A stretch of 64,000 nt of DNA from JBKCUK01 sp046318415 (GTDB lineage Bacteria > Pseudomonadota > Alphaproteobacteria > Caedimonadales > Caedimonadaceae), in NCBI GenBank assembly GCA_046318415.1, contig JBKCUK010000006.1, forward strand, positions 1 to 64,000, read 5' to 3'. How positions within the stretch are numbered: the stretch's first letter is position 1; each line of letters starts with the position of its first letter. Made by a program: the position numbers and the translations under genes. Positions 16,327 through 24,985 of the stretch are shown in pieces. The notes below the pieces were generated by a model. The model did no database searches and was not told where the DNA came from. It saw nothing but the letters and a program-made list of their open reading frames with translations.

Positions 16327-17567
16327 CATTGGCGCACATAGGTGCCCTCTGGGTCGAAACGCTCCGCCTGCAGCACCGGATTAAAAATCCGAAAATAAGG
16401 GGCCGCATCTGCCCCGCATCCAGCGACCCACTGCCAGCTGGCCGAGTTATTCGCCAGATCCGCATCCACAAGCGTATCCCAAAACCATGCGGCGCCCTGC
16501 TGCCACGGCACCAGCAAGTTTTTGGTGAGGAATGAGGCGACAATCATGCGTACCCGGTTGTGCATCCAGCCCGTGTGCCATAGCTGACGCATGGCGGCAT
16601 CGATGATTGGAAAGCCCGTTTGGCCTTGCTGCCAAGCAGTTAGAGCACTTGGATTATCATGCCAGGGAAACTCTGCAAACTCAGGTCGGAAAGGTTGATC
16701 CACAAGGGTTGGGAAATGGTACAGCAAGTGGTAGGAAAATTCCCGCCACCCCAGCTCGGCCAGGAAACGCTCGAGGCTTTTGGCTGCCGGTCCTTTTGTT
16801 TCTTTGATCTTGGCTTTCGCCGCATGCCATAAAAGGTGTGGGCTTATCTCGCCGAAATGCAGATGGGCTGAAAGCCGGGACGTGCCATCCACATCGGGCC
16901 GATCTCGGGCCTCGGCATAGTCCGCAAGACGATGCTCAAAAAAAGCCTGTGCGCGGGCCATGGCCCCTTGTTCACCGGGGGTGCCGAATTCACCAAAGCG
17001 CGTGGCCCAGTTGGGCTTGCTTGGCAATAAATCCCAATCATCCAGCGTTTCACTGGGAAGGATTGGCCCCCCGTGGGTATGGTGAGGGGGCGCTTCTGTC
17101 AGTTGCGGTTCAGGCAACTGCAGACAATTCTTCCAAAATTGAGAAAAAACTTTGTAGGGTGTGCCGGCTTGGGTTTTCACCAGCCACGGCTCGAACAACA
17201 AATACCCTGGAAAACTTTTCGCGGTTAAACCCTGCTCTTGAAAGTATGTTTTGATTTCCCGATCACGGGCGATTTGGGACGGTGTATAGCGACGGGACCA
17301 AAAGAGGGCAGAGGCCTTTGTTTCGTCCACCACTTGCCGCAGAACATCGAGGGCCTGGCCACGCCGCAGGATCAGGGAAATTCCCATCTGCTGTAAGCTT
17401 TTGGAGAGGCTTGACAAACTATGGTGCAGCCACCACTTTTGCGCACCCCCAACGGAAGGCGGTAAAATATACAATGCAACAATAGGCTGTTGGCGCTCAA
17501 TTGCCGCGAGGAGCGCGGGATGGTGGTGGATTCTTAAATCCTCTTCAAACCACAGAAGTGTTGTCAT
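16146..17567 (-). CDS. phrB: Deoxyribodipyrimidine photolyase
   Basis: 473 residues, normal for class I CPD photolyases. N-terminal antenna-binding Rossmann part (TTLLWFEEDLRIHHHPALL) and C-terminal FAD domain with FLAELGWREFSYHLLYHFP, GQTGFPIIDAAMRQLWHTGW, MHNRVRMIVASFLTKNLL and NNSASWQWVAGCGADAAPYFR, the conserved flavin- and lesion-binding blocks. Uses blue light to split cyclobutane pyrimidine dimers. The ATG at 17567 is preceded by GAAAGAG and begins the conserved domain; an earlier ATG would overlap the divergent terC-family gene. The stop lies inside the repeat hairpin. Presence in a presumed intracellular bacterium suggests a light-exposed host or stage. Confidence 0.93.
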   Translation of the reverse strand: MTTLLWFEEDLRIHHHPALLAAIERQQPIVALYILPPSVGGAQKWWLHHSLSSLSKSLQQMGISLILRRGQALDVLRQVVDETKASALFWSRRYTPSQIARDREIKTYFQEQGLTAKSFPGYLLFEPWLVKTQAGTPYKVFSQFWKNCLQLPEPQLTEAPPHHTHGGPILPSETLDDWDLLPSKPNWATRFGEFGTPGEQGAMARAQAFFEHRLADYAEARDRPDVDGTSRLSAHLHFGEISPHLLWHAAKAKIKETKGPAAKSLERFLAELGWREFSYHLLYHFPTLVDQPFRPEFAEFPWHDNPSALTAWQQGQTGFPIIDAAMRQLWHTGWMHNRVRMIVASFLTKNLLVPWQQGAAWFWDTLVDADLANNSASWQWVAGCGADAAPYFRIFNPVLQAERFDPEGTYVRQWVPELRDLPRDFIHQPWEAPALVLRAAGIRLGETYPERLIDHATSRDRALEAYEAIKKNG

Positions 17568-17644
17568 GTTCTCTTTCGACTTGGCTATTACCTTAAAGAC
17601 CTTTATTCTAATTAAAAAATAATAAATCAAAAGAGACATTAACC

Positions 17645-18565
17645 ATGACACATACTTTCCTTGAATGGCAGGGCTTTTTTGTTCTGGTACTTGGCTTGCT
17701 GGCTTTGGATCTGCTTGTCCTTCATCGAAAAGCCCATGTGATTGAATTTAAAGAAGCCGTCATCACCAGTATCTTTTGGGTGTTAGTAGCCGTGGGCTTC
17801 AATGTGTATCTTGGTTTGGCCCATGGCCTGCCCAAAGGGCTTGAGTTTGCCACCGCTTATATCGTGGAAAAGGCACTCAGTCTCGATAATGTTTTCGTCT
17901 TTGCCATGATTTTTAGCTATTTTAGCGTTCCCCAGGCCTACCAACATCGTGTGCTGTTTTGGGGTGTTTTGGGTGCAATTGTCATGCGATTGGCTTTTAT
18001 TCTCATGGGCGCTAGCCTCATTGCCCGCTTTGATTGGCTGATGATCGTCTTTGGGCTTACGCTGATTGTCTCGGGGCTTAAAATGGTCAAGCCGGGCGCC
18101 CAACATGCAAACATCGCCGATTCTAAGGTGGTGCGCATGATTAAATCCGTGCTGCCCATGGCCGAGCAATATGTGGGCGAGAGGTTCTGGGTGAATATGG
18201 ATGGCCGTTGGTTGGCGACACCTTTATTCTTAGTGTTGATTTGCATTGAACTCAGTGATTTGGTATTCGCCATTGACTCGGTACCTGCTGTTCTAGCTAT
18301 TACCCAAGACCCTTTTATCGCCTTTAGTTCAAACGTCTTTGCCATTTTAGGCCTGCGCGCACTTTATTTTGTGCTGGCTTCCATGTTGCCGAAATTCAAG
18401 TACCTAAAGCCAGCCCTTTCTGTCCTTTTGGTCTTTATTGGGATTAAGATGTGCCTTTCCATCTGGTTTAAGATACCCACCGTCATTTCGTTAAGCGTCA
18501 TTGGAGTTATTATTGGTGGTGGTATAATCTTATCGTTAATGCACAAAGAGCAGCCTAAAGCATAG
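17645..18565 (+). CDS. TerC/Alx-family integral membrane protein
   Basis: 306 residues, about nine transmembrane segments. Characteristic blocks are KALSLDNVFVFAMIFSYFSV in the first half and ELSDLVFAIDSVPAVLAITQ in the second, with intramembrane Asp/Glu residues. Known: TerC/Alx proteins are linked to Mn2+ export and tellurite or alkaline response. Which ion is moved here is not shown. Divergent from phrB, 77 bases away, and 24 bases upstream of putA. Confidence 0.88.
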   Translation: MTHTFLEWQGFFVLVLGLLALDLLVLHRKAHVIEFKEAVITSIFWVLVAVGFNVYLGLAHGLPKGLEFATAYIVEKALSLDNVFVFAMIFSYFSVPQAYQHRVLFWGVLGAIVMRLAFILMGASLIARFDWLMIVFGLTLIVSGLKMVKPGAQHANIADSKVVRMIKSVLPMAEQYVGERFWVNMDGRWLATPLFLVLICIELSDLVFAIDSVPAVLAITQDPFIAFSSNVFAILGLRALYFVLASMLPKFKYLKPALSVLLVFIGIKMCLSIWFKIPTVISLSVIGVIIGGGIILSLMHKEQPKA

Positions 18566-18589
18566 CCAGAAAACAGGGGAGTTTGTCTT

Positions 18590-21500
18590 ATGCCATCCCA
18601 AGCTGCTCTTCATTCACAAAGTTTGAATGGATTGGAAAACTTACGTATTGAGGTGCAAAAAGCTTATCGCAAAGACGAGGGCCAATGCGTTCAAGATTTG
18701 CTGCAGCAAATCTCCCTGACCTCTGAGCAGCGCGCGCGCATTCAAAGTGAGGCCCGCCATCTGGTCCATAAGATTCGTGAAAAGGCCCTCCATCAGCCCG
18801 ATGCCATTGATGCGTTTATGCGCCGCTACGAGCTTTCTAGTGCCGAGGGTGTGCTGTTGATGTGTCTGGCTGAAGCCTTGCTGCGCATTCCCGATGCTGC
18901 AACAGCGGAAGAGCTCATCCGCGATAAACTGACCCAGGCTGACTTTGAACGCCACTTAAGCATGAGCCCCTCTCGGTTGGTGAATGCTTCGACCCGGGCC
19001 ATGTTGGTGGCGAAAAAATTGCTCAGCGATGAAGACCAGGAATCTAGTTTTTCTGGTGCAGTGCGCAAACTTCTCGCGCGCTCGAGTGAGCCGCTCATCC
19101 TGCGTACAGCGTTACAGGTGATGCGCCTGTTGGCGGATAAGTTTGTCATGGGCCGGACCATCGAGCACGCCTTGCGCCGCGCACGCAAGGAAAACCGCCC
19201 AGGTATCAGTTATTCCTACGATATGCTGGGTGAGGCCGCGCTGACCACCAGCGATGCCGAGCGCTATTTTGAATCTTATCGCGGCGCCATTCGGGTCATC
19301 AGCAAGGACAACGAAGAGCGTGGCGCAGATGCAGAGATTTCTATCAAGCTATCGGCGCTTCATCCCCGTTATGAGCAGGCCCAAGCCGATCGTGTGATGC
19401 GCGAGCTTGTGCCCAGCCTCACTGCTTTATGTTTTGAAGCGAAATCCTGTAACGTAAACTTGACCATCGACGCAGAGGAATCCGAGCGGCTTGAGTTATC
19501 GCTCGATATCCTTGAAGCGGTGGCCACCCATCCAGAGCTTTCTGGCTGGAATGGGCTGGGTGTGGCGGTGCAGGCCTATCAAAAACGCGCCCTTTATGTG
19601 ATCGAATGGTTGGCTGAATTGGCCCGAATGAGTGAGCGAAAACTGCGCGTTCGCTTGGTCAAGGGTGCCTACTGGGATGCAGAAATTAAGCGTGCCCAGG
19701 AACGTGGTCTTGAGGGATATGCCGTTTACACCAGGAAGTCTTCCACTGACCTGAGCTTTTTGGTTTGTGCCCAACGCCTGCTGCAGCTGCCGGCGCTTTT
19801 TTATCCCGCCTTTGCCACCCACAATGCCCAAACGCTGGCGTGTATTCTTGAGATGGCACCCCAAGGCGCTAGTTTTGAGTTTCAAAAGCTCCATGGTATG
19901 GGGGACGAGCTCTATGAGGCAGTATTGGCCGAGCCCAGCTATGATGTGCGGTGTCGCATCTATGCACCCGTTGGACAATATGAGGATTTGCTGCCCTATT
20001 TGGTGCGTCGTCTTCTGGAAAACGGCGCGAATACCTCATTTGTGAATAACATTGTGAATCCCCAGATTTCCGTTGAGGATCTGATTGCCAGCCCCATCGA
20101 TAAATGTCGGACGCTAGTCTCTTTTGCCCATCCGAAAATCCCGCTCCCAAGGGATCTTTTTTCGGCGTTCCGTCAGAATTCCCAAGGCCTAGATCTCAGT
20201 GACCGTGGCACTTTAAGGCGACTGGAGGCCACCCTTAAGGACCAGAAGTCCTGGCAGGCCACACCCCTTGTGGCAGGTCATAAAGTCCAAACGGAAGAGC
20301 GTCCGGTGGTGCATCCTGGGAATTTAGACCACACTGTGGGCACTGTGATCGAGGCTGACGCCACCCTTGCCCAGCATGCCCTTGAGCGGGCATCTGTTGC
20401 CTTTGATCGATGGTCGCAAACATCAGCCGAAACCCGAGCCCGCATTCTTGAGCGGGCGGCAGACCTGCTTGAGCGGGATACAGAGGACTTTCTTTATCTG
20501 CTGGTCCATGAGGGCGGTAAGACTCTACCTGATGCGATGGCTGAAGTGCGAGAGGCCGTTGATTTTTGTCGCTATTATGCCCAGCATGGGCGGCGCCTTT
20601 TTTGTGCACCACAGGTTTTGCAGGGCATCACTGGGGAAACCAATCAGCTTTTCCTGCGGGGCCGGGGCGTTTTTGTGTGCATTAGCCCATGGAACTTTCC
20701 ATTGGCCATCTTTTTGGGGCAGGTGACAGCGGCGCTGATGGCAGGCAATACGGTCGTAGCGAAACCGGCGCGGCAAACACCGTTGGTGGCTTTCAAAGCG
20801 ACGCAACTTTTGCACGAAGCCGGTGTCCCGCAGGAGGTTCTTCATTTCTTGCCCGGATCGGGGAACCTTCTTGGTCCCGTGCTGAGCGAGGATAGCCGCG
20901 TTGCTGGCATCTGCTTTACGGGCTCGACCGAGACCGCCTGGGCCATCAATCAAAGTCTTGCCAAGCGTCCAACGGCCATCGGTGTCTTCATTGCCGAAAC
21001 CGGCGGGCAAAATTGTATGCTGGTGGATTCCTCCGCTTTGCCTGAGCAAGTGGTAAGCGATGTGATTATCTCCGCCTTTCAAAGTGCGGGGCAGCGGTGC
21101 TCGGCGCTTCGTGTCCTGATGCTGCAAGATGATATCGCACCCCGGGTTCTGAAGCTGTTGGAAGGCGCAATGGCTGAGGTGCGGGTTGGTCTTCCTGAGC
21201 ATATTTCCACAGATGTGGGCCCCGTGATTGATGAGGTCAGCCTCGAGATGCTGCGCCACCATGAAGCATGGCTTAATGACCATGGAAAACTTGTGGCGCG
21301 AACGCCTCTCGATCCCTCCTTGGCCAGTCGCGGGCACTTTTTTGCACCCTGCGCCTACGAAATCGACAATATTCACGCGCTGCAACGCGAGGTGTTTGGA
21401 CCTATTTTGCATATCATCCGGTGGCGGGCTGACCAAAGGGATCAGGTGATCGATGCCATTAACAGCACAGGTTATGGGCTTACCTTTGGCTTACACACCC

Positions 21501-21739
21501 GCATTGATCGCAGGATTCACGAAATAGGACCGCGGATCAAAGCGGGTAATATCTACGTGAACCGGAACATGATCGGTGCCGTGGTGGGAGTTCAGCCCTT
21601 TGGCGGCCAGGGCCTCTCGGGAACGGGGCCAAAAGCAGGCGGTCCCCATTATCTGTTGCGTTTTGCCCATGAGCAAACGGTCTCCATCAATACCACAGCC
21701 CAAGGGGGCAACGCGTCGCTGATGTCCTTGCAGGAGTAG
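18590..21739 (+). CDS. putA: Bifunctional proline dehydrogenase / P5C dehydrogenase
   Basis: 1049 residues. The N-terminal half is the FAD-dependent proline dehydrogenase barrel, with KLSALHPRYEQAQ, NLTIDAEESERLELSLDI, RLVKGAYWDAEIKRAQ and FATHNAQT. The C-terminal half (from ~residue 540) is the aldehyde dehydrogenase, with ISPWNFPLAIFLGQ, FTGSTETAW, IAETGGQNCMLVDSS (general-base Glu) and SAGQRCSALRVL (catalytic Cys). Oxidises proline to glutamate in two steps with channelling. At this length it lacks the N-terminal ribbon-helix-helix DNA-binding domain of trifunctional PutA, so it should not autorepress. Supplies carbon, nitrogen and electrons from amino acids, as expected of a host-dependent bacterium. 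Confidence 0.96.
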   Translation: MPSQAALHSQSLNGLENLRIEVQKAYRKDEGQCVQDLLQQISLTSEQRARIQSEARHLVHKIREKALHQPDAIDAFMRRYELSSAEGVLLMCLAEALLRIPDAATAEELIRDKLTQADFERHLSMSPSRLVNASTRAMLVAKKLLSDEDQESSFSGAVRKLLARSSEPLILRTALQVMRLLADKFVMGRTIEHALRRARKENRPGISYSYDMLGEAALTTSDAERYFESYRGAIRVISKDNEERGADAEISIKLSALHPRYEQAQADRVMRELVPSLTALCFEAKSCNVNLTIDAEESERLELSLDILEAVATHPELSGWNGLGVAVQAYQKRALYVIEWLAELARMSERKLRVRLVKGAYWDAEIKRAQERGLEGYAVYTRKSSTDLSFLVCAQRLLQLPALFYPAFATHNAQTLACILEMAPQGASFEFQKLHGMGDELYEAVLAEPSYDVRCRIYAPVGQYEDLLPYLVRRLLENGANTSFVNNIVNPQISVEDLIASPIDKCRTLVSFAHPKIPLPRDLFSAFRQNSQGLDLSDRGTLRRLEATLKDQKSWQATPLVAGHKVQTEERPVVHPGNLDHTVGTVIEADATLAQHALERASVAFDRWSQTSAETRARILERAADLLERDTEDFLYLLVHEGGKTLPDAMAEVREAVDFCRYYAQHGRRLFCAPQVLQGITGETNQLFLRGRGVFVCISPWNFPLAIFLGQVTAALMAGNTVVAKPARQTPLVAFKATQLLHEAGVPQEVLHFLPGSGNLLGPVLSEDSRVAGICFTGSTETAWAINQSLAKRPTAIGVFIAETGGQNCMLVDSSALPEQVVSDVIISAFQSAGQRCSALRVLMLQDDIAPRVLKLLEGAMAEVRVGLPEHISTDVGPVIDEVSLEMLRHHEAWLNDHGKLVARTPLDPSLASRGHFFAPCAYEIDNIHALQREVFGPILHIIRWRADQRDQVIDAINSTGYGLTFGLHTRIDRRIHEIGPRIKAGNIYVNRNMIGAVVGVQPFGGQGLSGTGPKAGGPHYLLRFAHEQTVSINTTAQGGNASLMSLQE

Positions 21740-22062
21740 CAGAAAAGCGCGTCAATATCGGGGAATCCTGTGCTGTGGGTCCCTTGAAGTAGCGCAAAGT
21801 TTATCTTTTTCATAAATCGGGGAAAATGGTTATCTCACGATCATCCTCTTTGTCATCATTTTTGTCGAAAAAATTTGAGCCCAAAGAACTAAATTGAAAA
21901 TAACATTTCTCAAGAACGCTAAAAGTACAGCGTTTCATTGGTTTCCAGGCTGTAGCTGACATGACCATAAAATGAAAGGTAGAAAATATTGCGTTTATTC
22001 TCCTAATTATTTTGCCAATTTGTAATAAATAAAAAGGTATTAAAATTATTAGGGGAAAATAC
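21740..22062. other. Gene-free stretch between putA and an exported-protein gene
   Basis: 323 bases, increasingly AT-rich towards the right. A 90-codon minus-strand frame crosses it but overlaps the start of the next gene and has no homology that I recognise, so I do not call it. AGGGGAAA just before 22063 is the ribosome-binding site of the following gene. No clear terminator for putA was seen. Confidence 0.5.
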
Positions 22063-23292
22063 ATGCAACAGATTTCGACCATATTCTCAAATGCGCGTGT
22101 GAGTAGATATAAAGTTTATGCTTTGTCATTGCTCGCAGCAACTGTGATCGGGGCACATCCAGCGGTGGCGATGTTTAAATCACCCAGTGATCTTGCCGAA
22201 GAAGCGAAAACAGCGCATCCTTTAACCGGACAGCAGGCTCCTGCGCAAGCACCCTCCATTATCCCTGTTTCCATCAGACCCCCTGAGGCAGGCCAAATGG
22301 ATGCCGCTTTGGTTGCTCCTTCCTCACGCATGACGCCCCTTTGGGGTGCTATCCAGCACGGCGTTGAGGTTACCAAAAGATCCTCGAAGTCCCAAGGCCA
22401 GTCTGGAAGGCGTGGACACCCTCAACCCATGGGTGATGCTTCACGTCTGAGTCCCCTGTCTGAAGAAGCTGGTGGGCAGGACTTCCTTGAGGAGGAAACA
22501 CTGTGCAGCCACCTGGTGATGCTGAGCCTAAATGAGGATTTTTCTGGGCAAGATGACCTTACCCAACTATCCCTATTGCAGAACGCAGGGCTTACTTCGC
22601 ACGCACCTGAAGAATTGGTTTTTAGCGACGATGTTAATGAGAAATCGAAGGCCAGGTCTTTTGAGAGTGGAGAGGAGGTTCTAGGTGCATTAGAACCGCG
22701 CGACCAGCCCTCAGAAGTCAAGGCTAACTTTAAAGACTTTTTGCGCAAGGCAGAGTTGAGCGTGATTTTCAAGGATGCCGAAGAATTTGAGCAGCTGTGG
22801 CTCGGTTTTCATAGTCTTGTGCAGTCTATGTCCAAAACCGAATGGATGACGGAACAACAAGCATGCCAGCAACTGTTAGAGCTTCTTGAGGAGACCGGGA
22901 TAGCGCGTTTACTTGCCGAAGCTTATAAAGGCTACAGGGTGAAGGAATTTGCGTTTCTGATCAGATGCTTAGAGATCGCGAAATCCCAGCACGACCGTTT
23001 TTTTGCTGTGTGGACGCAAAAGGCTCGCATAGAGCAAGACGCCTTTTATCTTGAGACCTTAAAGCGTTTATTGATGCATACTATGGACTCGCTTAACCGT
23101 TCAGGAGAGAGAGATATTTTGAATGTGTGCGATATGCTGGTTGGCCTCTCATGCCTGGACAATAAAATCAAAATTGAAACCGCCGATGAGATCCATGCAA
23201 TGCACAAACAAAGGGCTGGCACGGTAAAGCTAGACGAGGTGCGTCAGCAGCTTGGCTCAAAATTAACCAAGCGCTTTCAGGCCAATTTGTAA
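22063..23292 (+). CDS. Exported helical protein with weak WH2-like motif
   Basis: 409 residues, family not recognised. A signal peptide is clear (YALSLLAATVIGAHPAVA, cleavage after residue ~36). Residues 92-105, PLWGAIQHGVEVTK, resemble a degenerate WH2 (LxxxIxxGxxxxK) and the Trp motif near W95 of the left-edge WH2 protein. An acidic low-complexity middle (120-230) precedes a helical C-terminal region (235-409) with FEQLWLGFHSLVQSM and repeated Leu/Lys patterns. It is preceded by a good ribosome site (AGGGG). Overall composition resembles the proteins at 1-6 kb, so it may be a further actin- or host-directed protein, but the motif is too weak to be sure. Confidence 0.6.
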   Translation: MQQISTIFSNARVSRYKVYALSLLAATVIGAHPAVAMFKSPSDLAEEAKTAHPLTGQQAPAQAPSIIPVSIRPPEAGQMDAALVAPSSRMTPLWGAIQHGVEVTKRSSKSQGQSGRRGHPQPMGDASRLSPLSEEAGGQDFLEEETLCSHLVMLSLNEDFSGQDDLTQLSLLQNAGLTSHAPEELVFSDDVNEKSKARSFESGEEVLGALEPRDQPSEVKANFKDFLRKAELSVIFKDAEEFEQLWLGFHSLVQSMSKTEWMTEQQACQQLLELLEETGIARLLAEAYKGYRVKEFAFLIRCLEIAKSQHDRFFAVWTQKARIEQDAFYLETLKRLLMHTMDSLNRSGERDILNVCDMLVGLSCLDNKIKIETADEIHAMHKQRAGTVKLDEVRQQLGSKLTKRFQANL

Positions 23293-23365
23293 GCTTATGC
23301 TTTTGGTTCCGAAGACTGGAGTTTTGTTTTTAAACGCATGAGAGAAATAGTTTGAGAGAAAACAA

Positions 23366-23442
23366 TGGCGCGCCCTGCAGGATTCGAACCTGCGACCTGC
23401 GGCTTAGAAGGCCGACGCTCTATCCAGCTGAGCTAAGGGCGC
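23366..23442 (-). tRNA. tRNA-Arg (anticodon TCT)
   Basis: 77 bases on the minus strand with an encoded CCA end. The acceptor stem GCGCCCT pairs with AGGGCGC, the D arm is AGCTCAGCTGGATAGAGC, the anticodon stem CGGC/GCCG encloses loop CTTCTAA, and GGTTCGAATCC forms the T arm. Reads AGA codons. Confidence 0.97.
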
Positions 23443-23454
23443 GAATTGGACTTT

Positions 23455-23484
23455 AATCTAGTCAATTTTAGGTGTTTTGTGCAA
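23455..23484 (-). promoter_or_regulatory. Likely sigma-70 promoter of tRNA-Arg
   Basis: On the minus strand TTGCAC (-35) and TAGATT (-10) are separated by 18 bases, ending 12 bases before the tRNA 5' end, a normal leader distance. Confidence 0.5.
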
Positions 23485-23581
23485 GCTCTTGCAATCAATT
23501 ATCGCATTTTAAAGTTTTCTTGTTCTATAGTATCTGCGGCCTGCCAAAGGGCACGCAGCATAAGATTTTTGGATACAAGAT

Positions 23582-24541
23582 ATGGCTTCACGTTTCACTT
23601 CTTTGTGGCTTTTCAACGATTTCTCCCAAATTCGGTTTATTTTTCTTTTCCTCCTCGCAGGACTCCAGGGATGTGCGACGTTGCCCTGGAAGGGGGTTGA
23701 TCAGCCGCTTTTAGATATGCCCAGAAAAGCCATACCACAGGCGGAAGTAGCCCTTGTATTGGGCGGTGGGGGTGCGAAGGGTCTGGCCCACGTGGGGGTC
23801 ATTGAAGTCCTGAAAAAGGAGGGTATCGAGCCTGACCTTATTGTGGGCTGCAGTGCAGGTGCCATCGTTGGCGCGTTGTACGCAGATCAGCCCCAGGTGC
23901 CACGGTTGAAGGATTTGCTGCTGGAAATGAAGCGGGAGAACTTGCTGAAAATGAGCCTTGCGTCCTTGCCGTTTGGACTTTCCGATGGCGGCGAACTGCG
24001 GGCGTTTTTGAACGAGCATCTAAAGGCCAAACGCTTTGAAGATTTAAAAATTCGATTGGCTGTCGTGGCCACGGGGCTTGATAGTGGCGATCTGGTCACC
24101 TTTGCCACCGGTCCCATCGAACCAGCCGTCAGAGCCTCTGCCGCTTTTCCTGGAGTCTTCAGTCCGGTCGAGATTCAGGCACGGCCCTTTGTGGATGGCG
24201 GCGTTGCGAATCCTGTGCCGGTCGAGGTTGCAAGGACCTTAGGAGCCCAGTTCGTGATCGCTGTGGATCTGAGTTCATCCCTAACCGATAACATCCCTAA
24301 TCATTTATTGGGGGTGATGAAGCGAAGCCTCGAGATTAGCTACTTACACCAAAGCCGTATGGCCCATGCGCAGGCCGATGTAGTCATCAAAATTCCCACC
24401 AAGGATGTGGGAACGTTTGACGATACCGCCAATGGTTATCTCTACGAATTAGGCCGGACGACGGCCTACCGCATGCTGCCCATTTTGCGACGCAAACTCG
24501 CCCAATTCCGCGCAAAGCTGGGGCAGGAGCCGCCTCGCTAA
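23582..24541 (+). CDS. Patatin-like phospholipase, predicted lipoprotein (RssA-like)
   Basis: 319 residues. The N-terminal segment FIFLFLLAGLQGC ends in a lipobox-like LQGC, so the protein is probably lipid-anchored. The patatin core follows: oxyanion loop LGGGGAKGLAHVGVIEVL, nucleophile elbow GCSAG (Ser of the Ser-Asp dyad) and DGGVANPVPV carrying the catalytic Asp. Family members hydrolyse acyl chains of phospholipids; some from intracellular bacteria act on host membranes, while RssA-type proteins are domestic. Which applies here is not decided by the sequence. Convergent with the NDUFS4-like gene, 12 bases away. Confidence 0.88.
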   Translation: MASRFTSLWLFNDFSQIRFIFLFLLAGLQGCATLPWKGVDQPLLDMPRKAIPQAEVALVLGGGGAKGLAHVGVIEVLKKEGIEPDLIVGCSAGAIVGALYADQPQVPRLKDLLLEMKRENLLKMSLASLPFGLSDGGELRAFLNEHLKAKRFEDLKIRLAVVATGLDSGDLVTFATGPIEPAVRASAAFPGVFSPVEIQARPFVDGGVANPVPVEVARTLGAQFVIAVDLSSSLTDNIPNHLLGVMKRSLEISYLHQSRMAHAQADVVIKIPTKDVGTFDDTANGYLYELGRTTAYRMLPILRRKLAQFRAKLGQEPPR

Positions 24542-24553
24542 GCCTGCGTTTTT

Positions 24554-24847
24554 TTAGCGTGGGACGCGGTTGTAGATAAAGTTATCAGCATAGCTCTTGG
24601 GCTTGAGGGTGGGCACCCGCGCACTCAAAATCTCCAGCTCCAGGCCCCGGCTCTTAGCGTATGCTTCAGCAGCTTCCTTTGTTGCAAATTTCAGTCGCAC
24701 TTGATTCTGCGTTGTACGGCTACCGCGCCATTGCATGGTGCTTTCAATGTAGTCTTCATGGGTCTCAACTTCCAGGATCCAGCCCTTGGTGCGGGCTTTT
24801 CCTTGCTGCATGGCCGTGCGCGCAGGTTGATAAAGTTTTGCCTTCAT
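24554..24847 (-). CDS. NDUFS4-like complex I accessory subunit
   Basis: 97 residues, typical length for the alphaproteobacterial ETC complex I subunit family (18-kDa/AQDQ homologue). Seen: ARIY-type opening KLYQPARTAMQQGKARTKGW, then MQWRGSRTTQNQVRLKFATKEAAEAYAK and a closing KSYADNFIYNR, which match the family pattern of strand-helix with terminal Pro-Lys-Ser-Tyr-x-x-Asn-Phe. Role: peripheral accessory subunit of NADH:quinone oxidoreductase on the cytoplasmic arm. Its presence supports an alphaproteobacterial origin and aerobic respiration. Confidence 0.9.
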   Translation of the reverse strand: MKAKLYQPARTAMQQGKARTKGWILEVETHEDYIESTMQWRGSRTTQNQVRLKFATKEAAEAYAKSRGLELEILSARVPTLKPKSYADNFIYNRVPR

Positions 24848-24985
24848 GATTTTTCCATCTTTTGTATGTCTGGCTTATGCCCATAGTGTATCGGCGCTGG
24901 GCGTTGAACCCAAGTAAAAACCTTACACCCGTTCCCCATGATGTATGCTAGATAAAAAGGGACTATCAACCATCAGGGTCATGAC

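Noticed and set aside
20525..21436. 303-codon minus-strand frame opposite putA
   Set aside because: Antisense to the conserved aldehyde dehydrogenase domain; composition typical of a GC-rich shadow frame.
21810..22082. 90-codon minus-strand frame
   Set aside because: No ribosome site, overlaps the start of the exported-protein gene and shows no recognisable domain.
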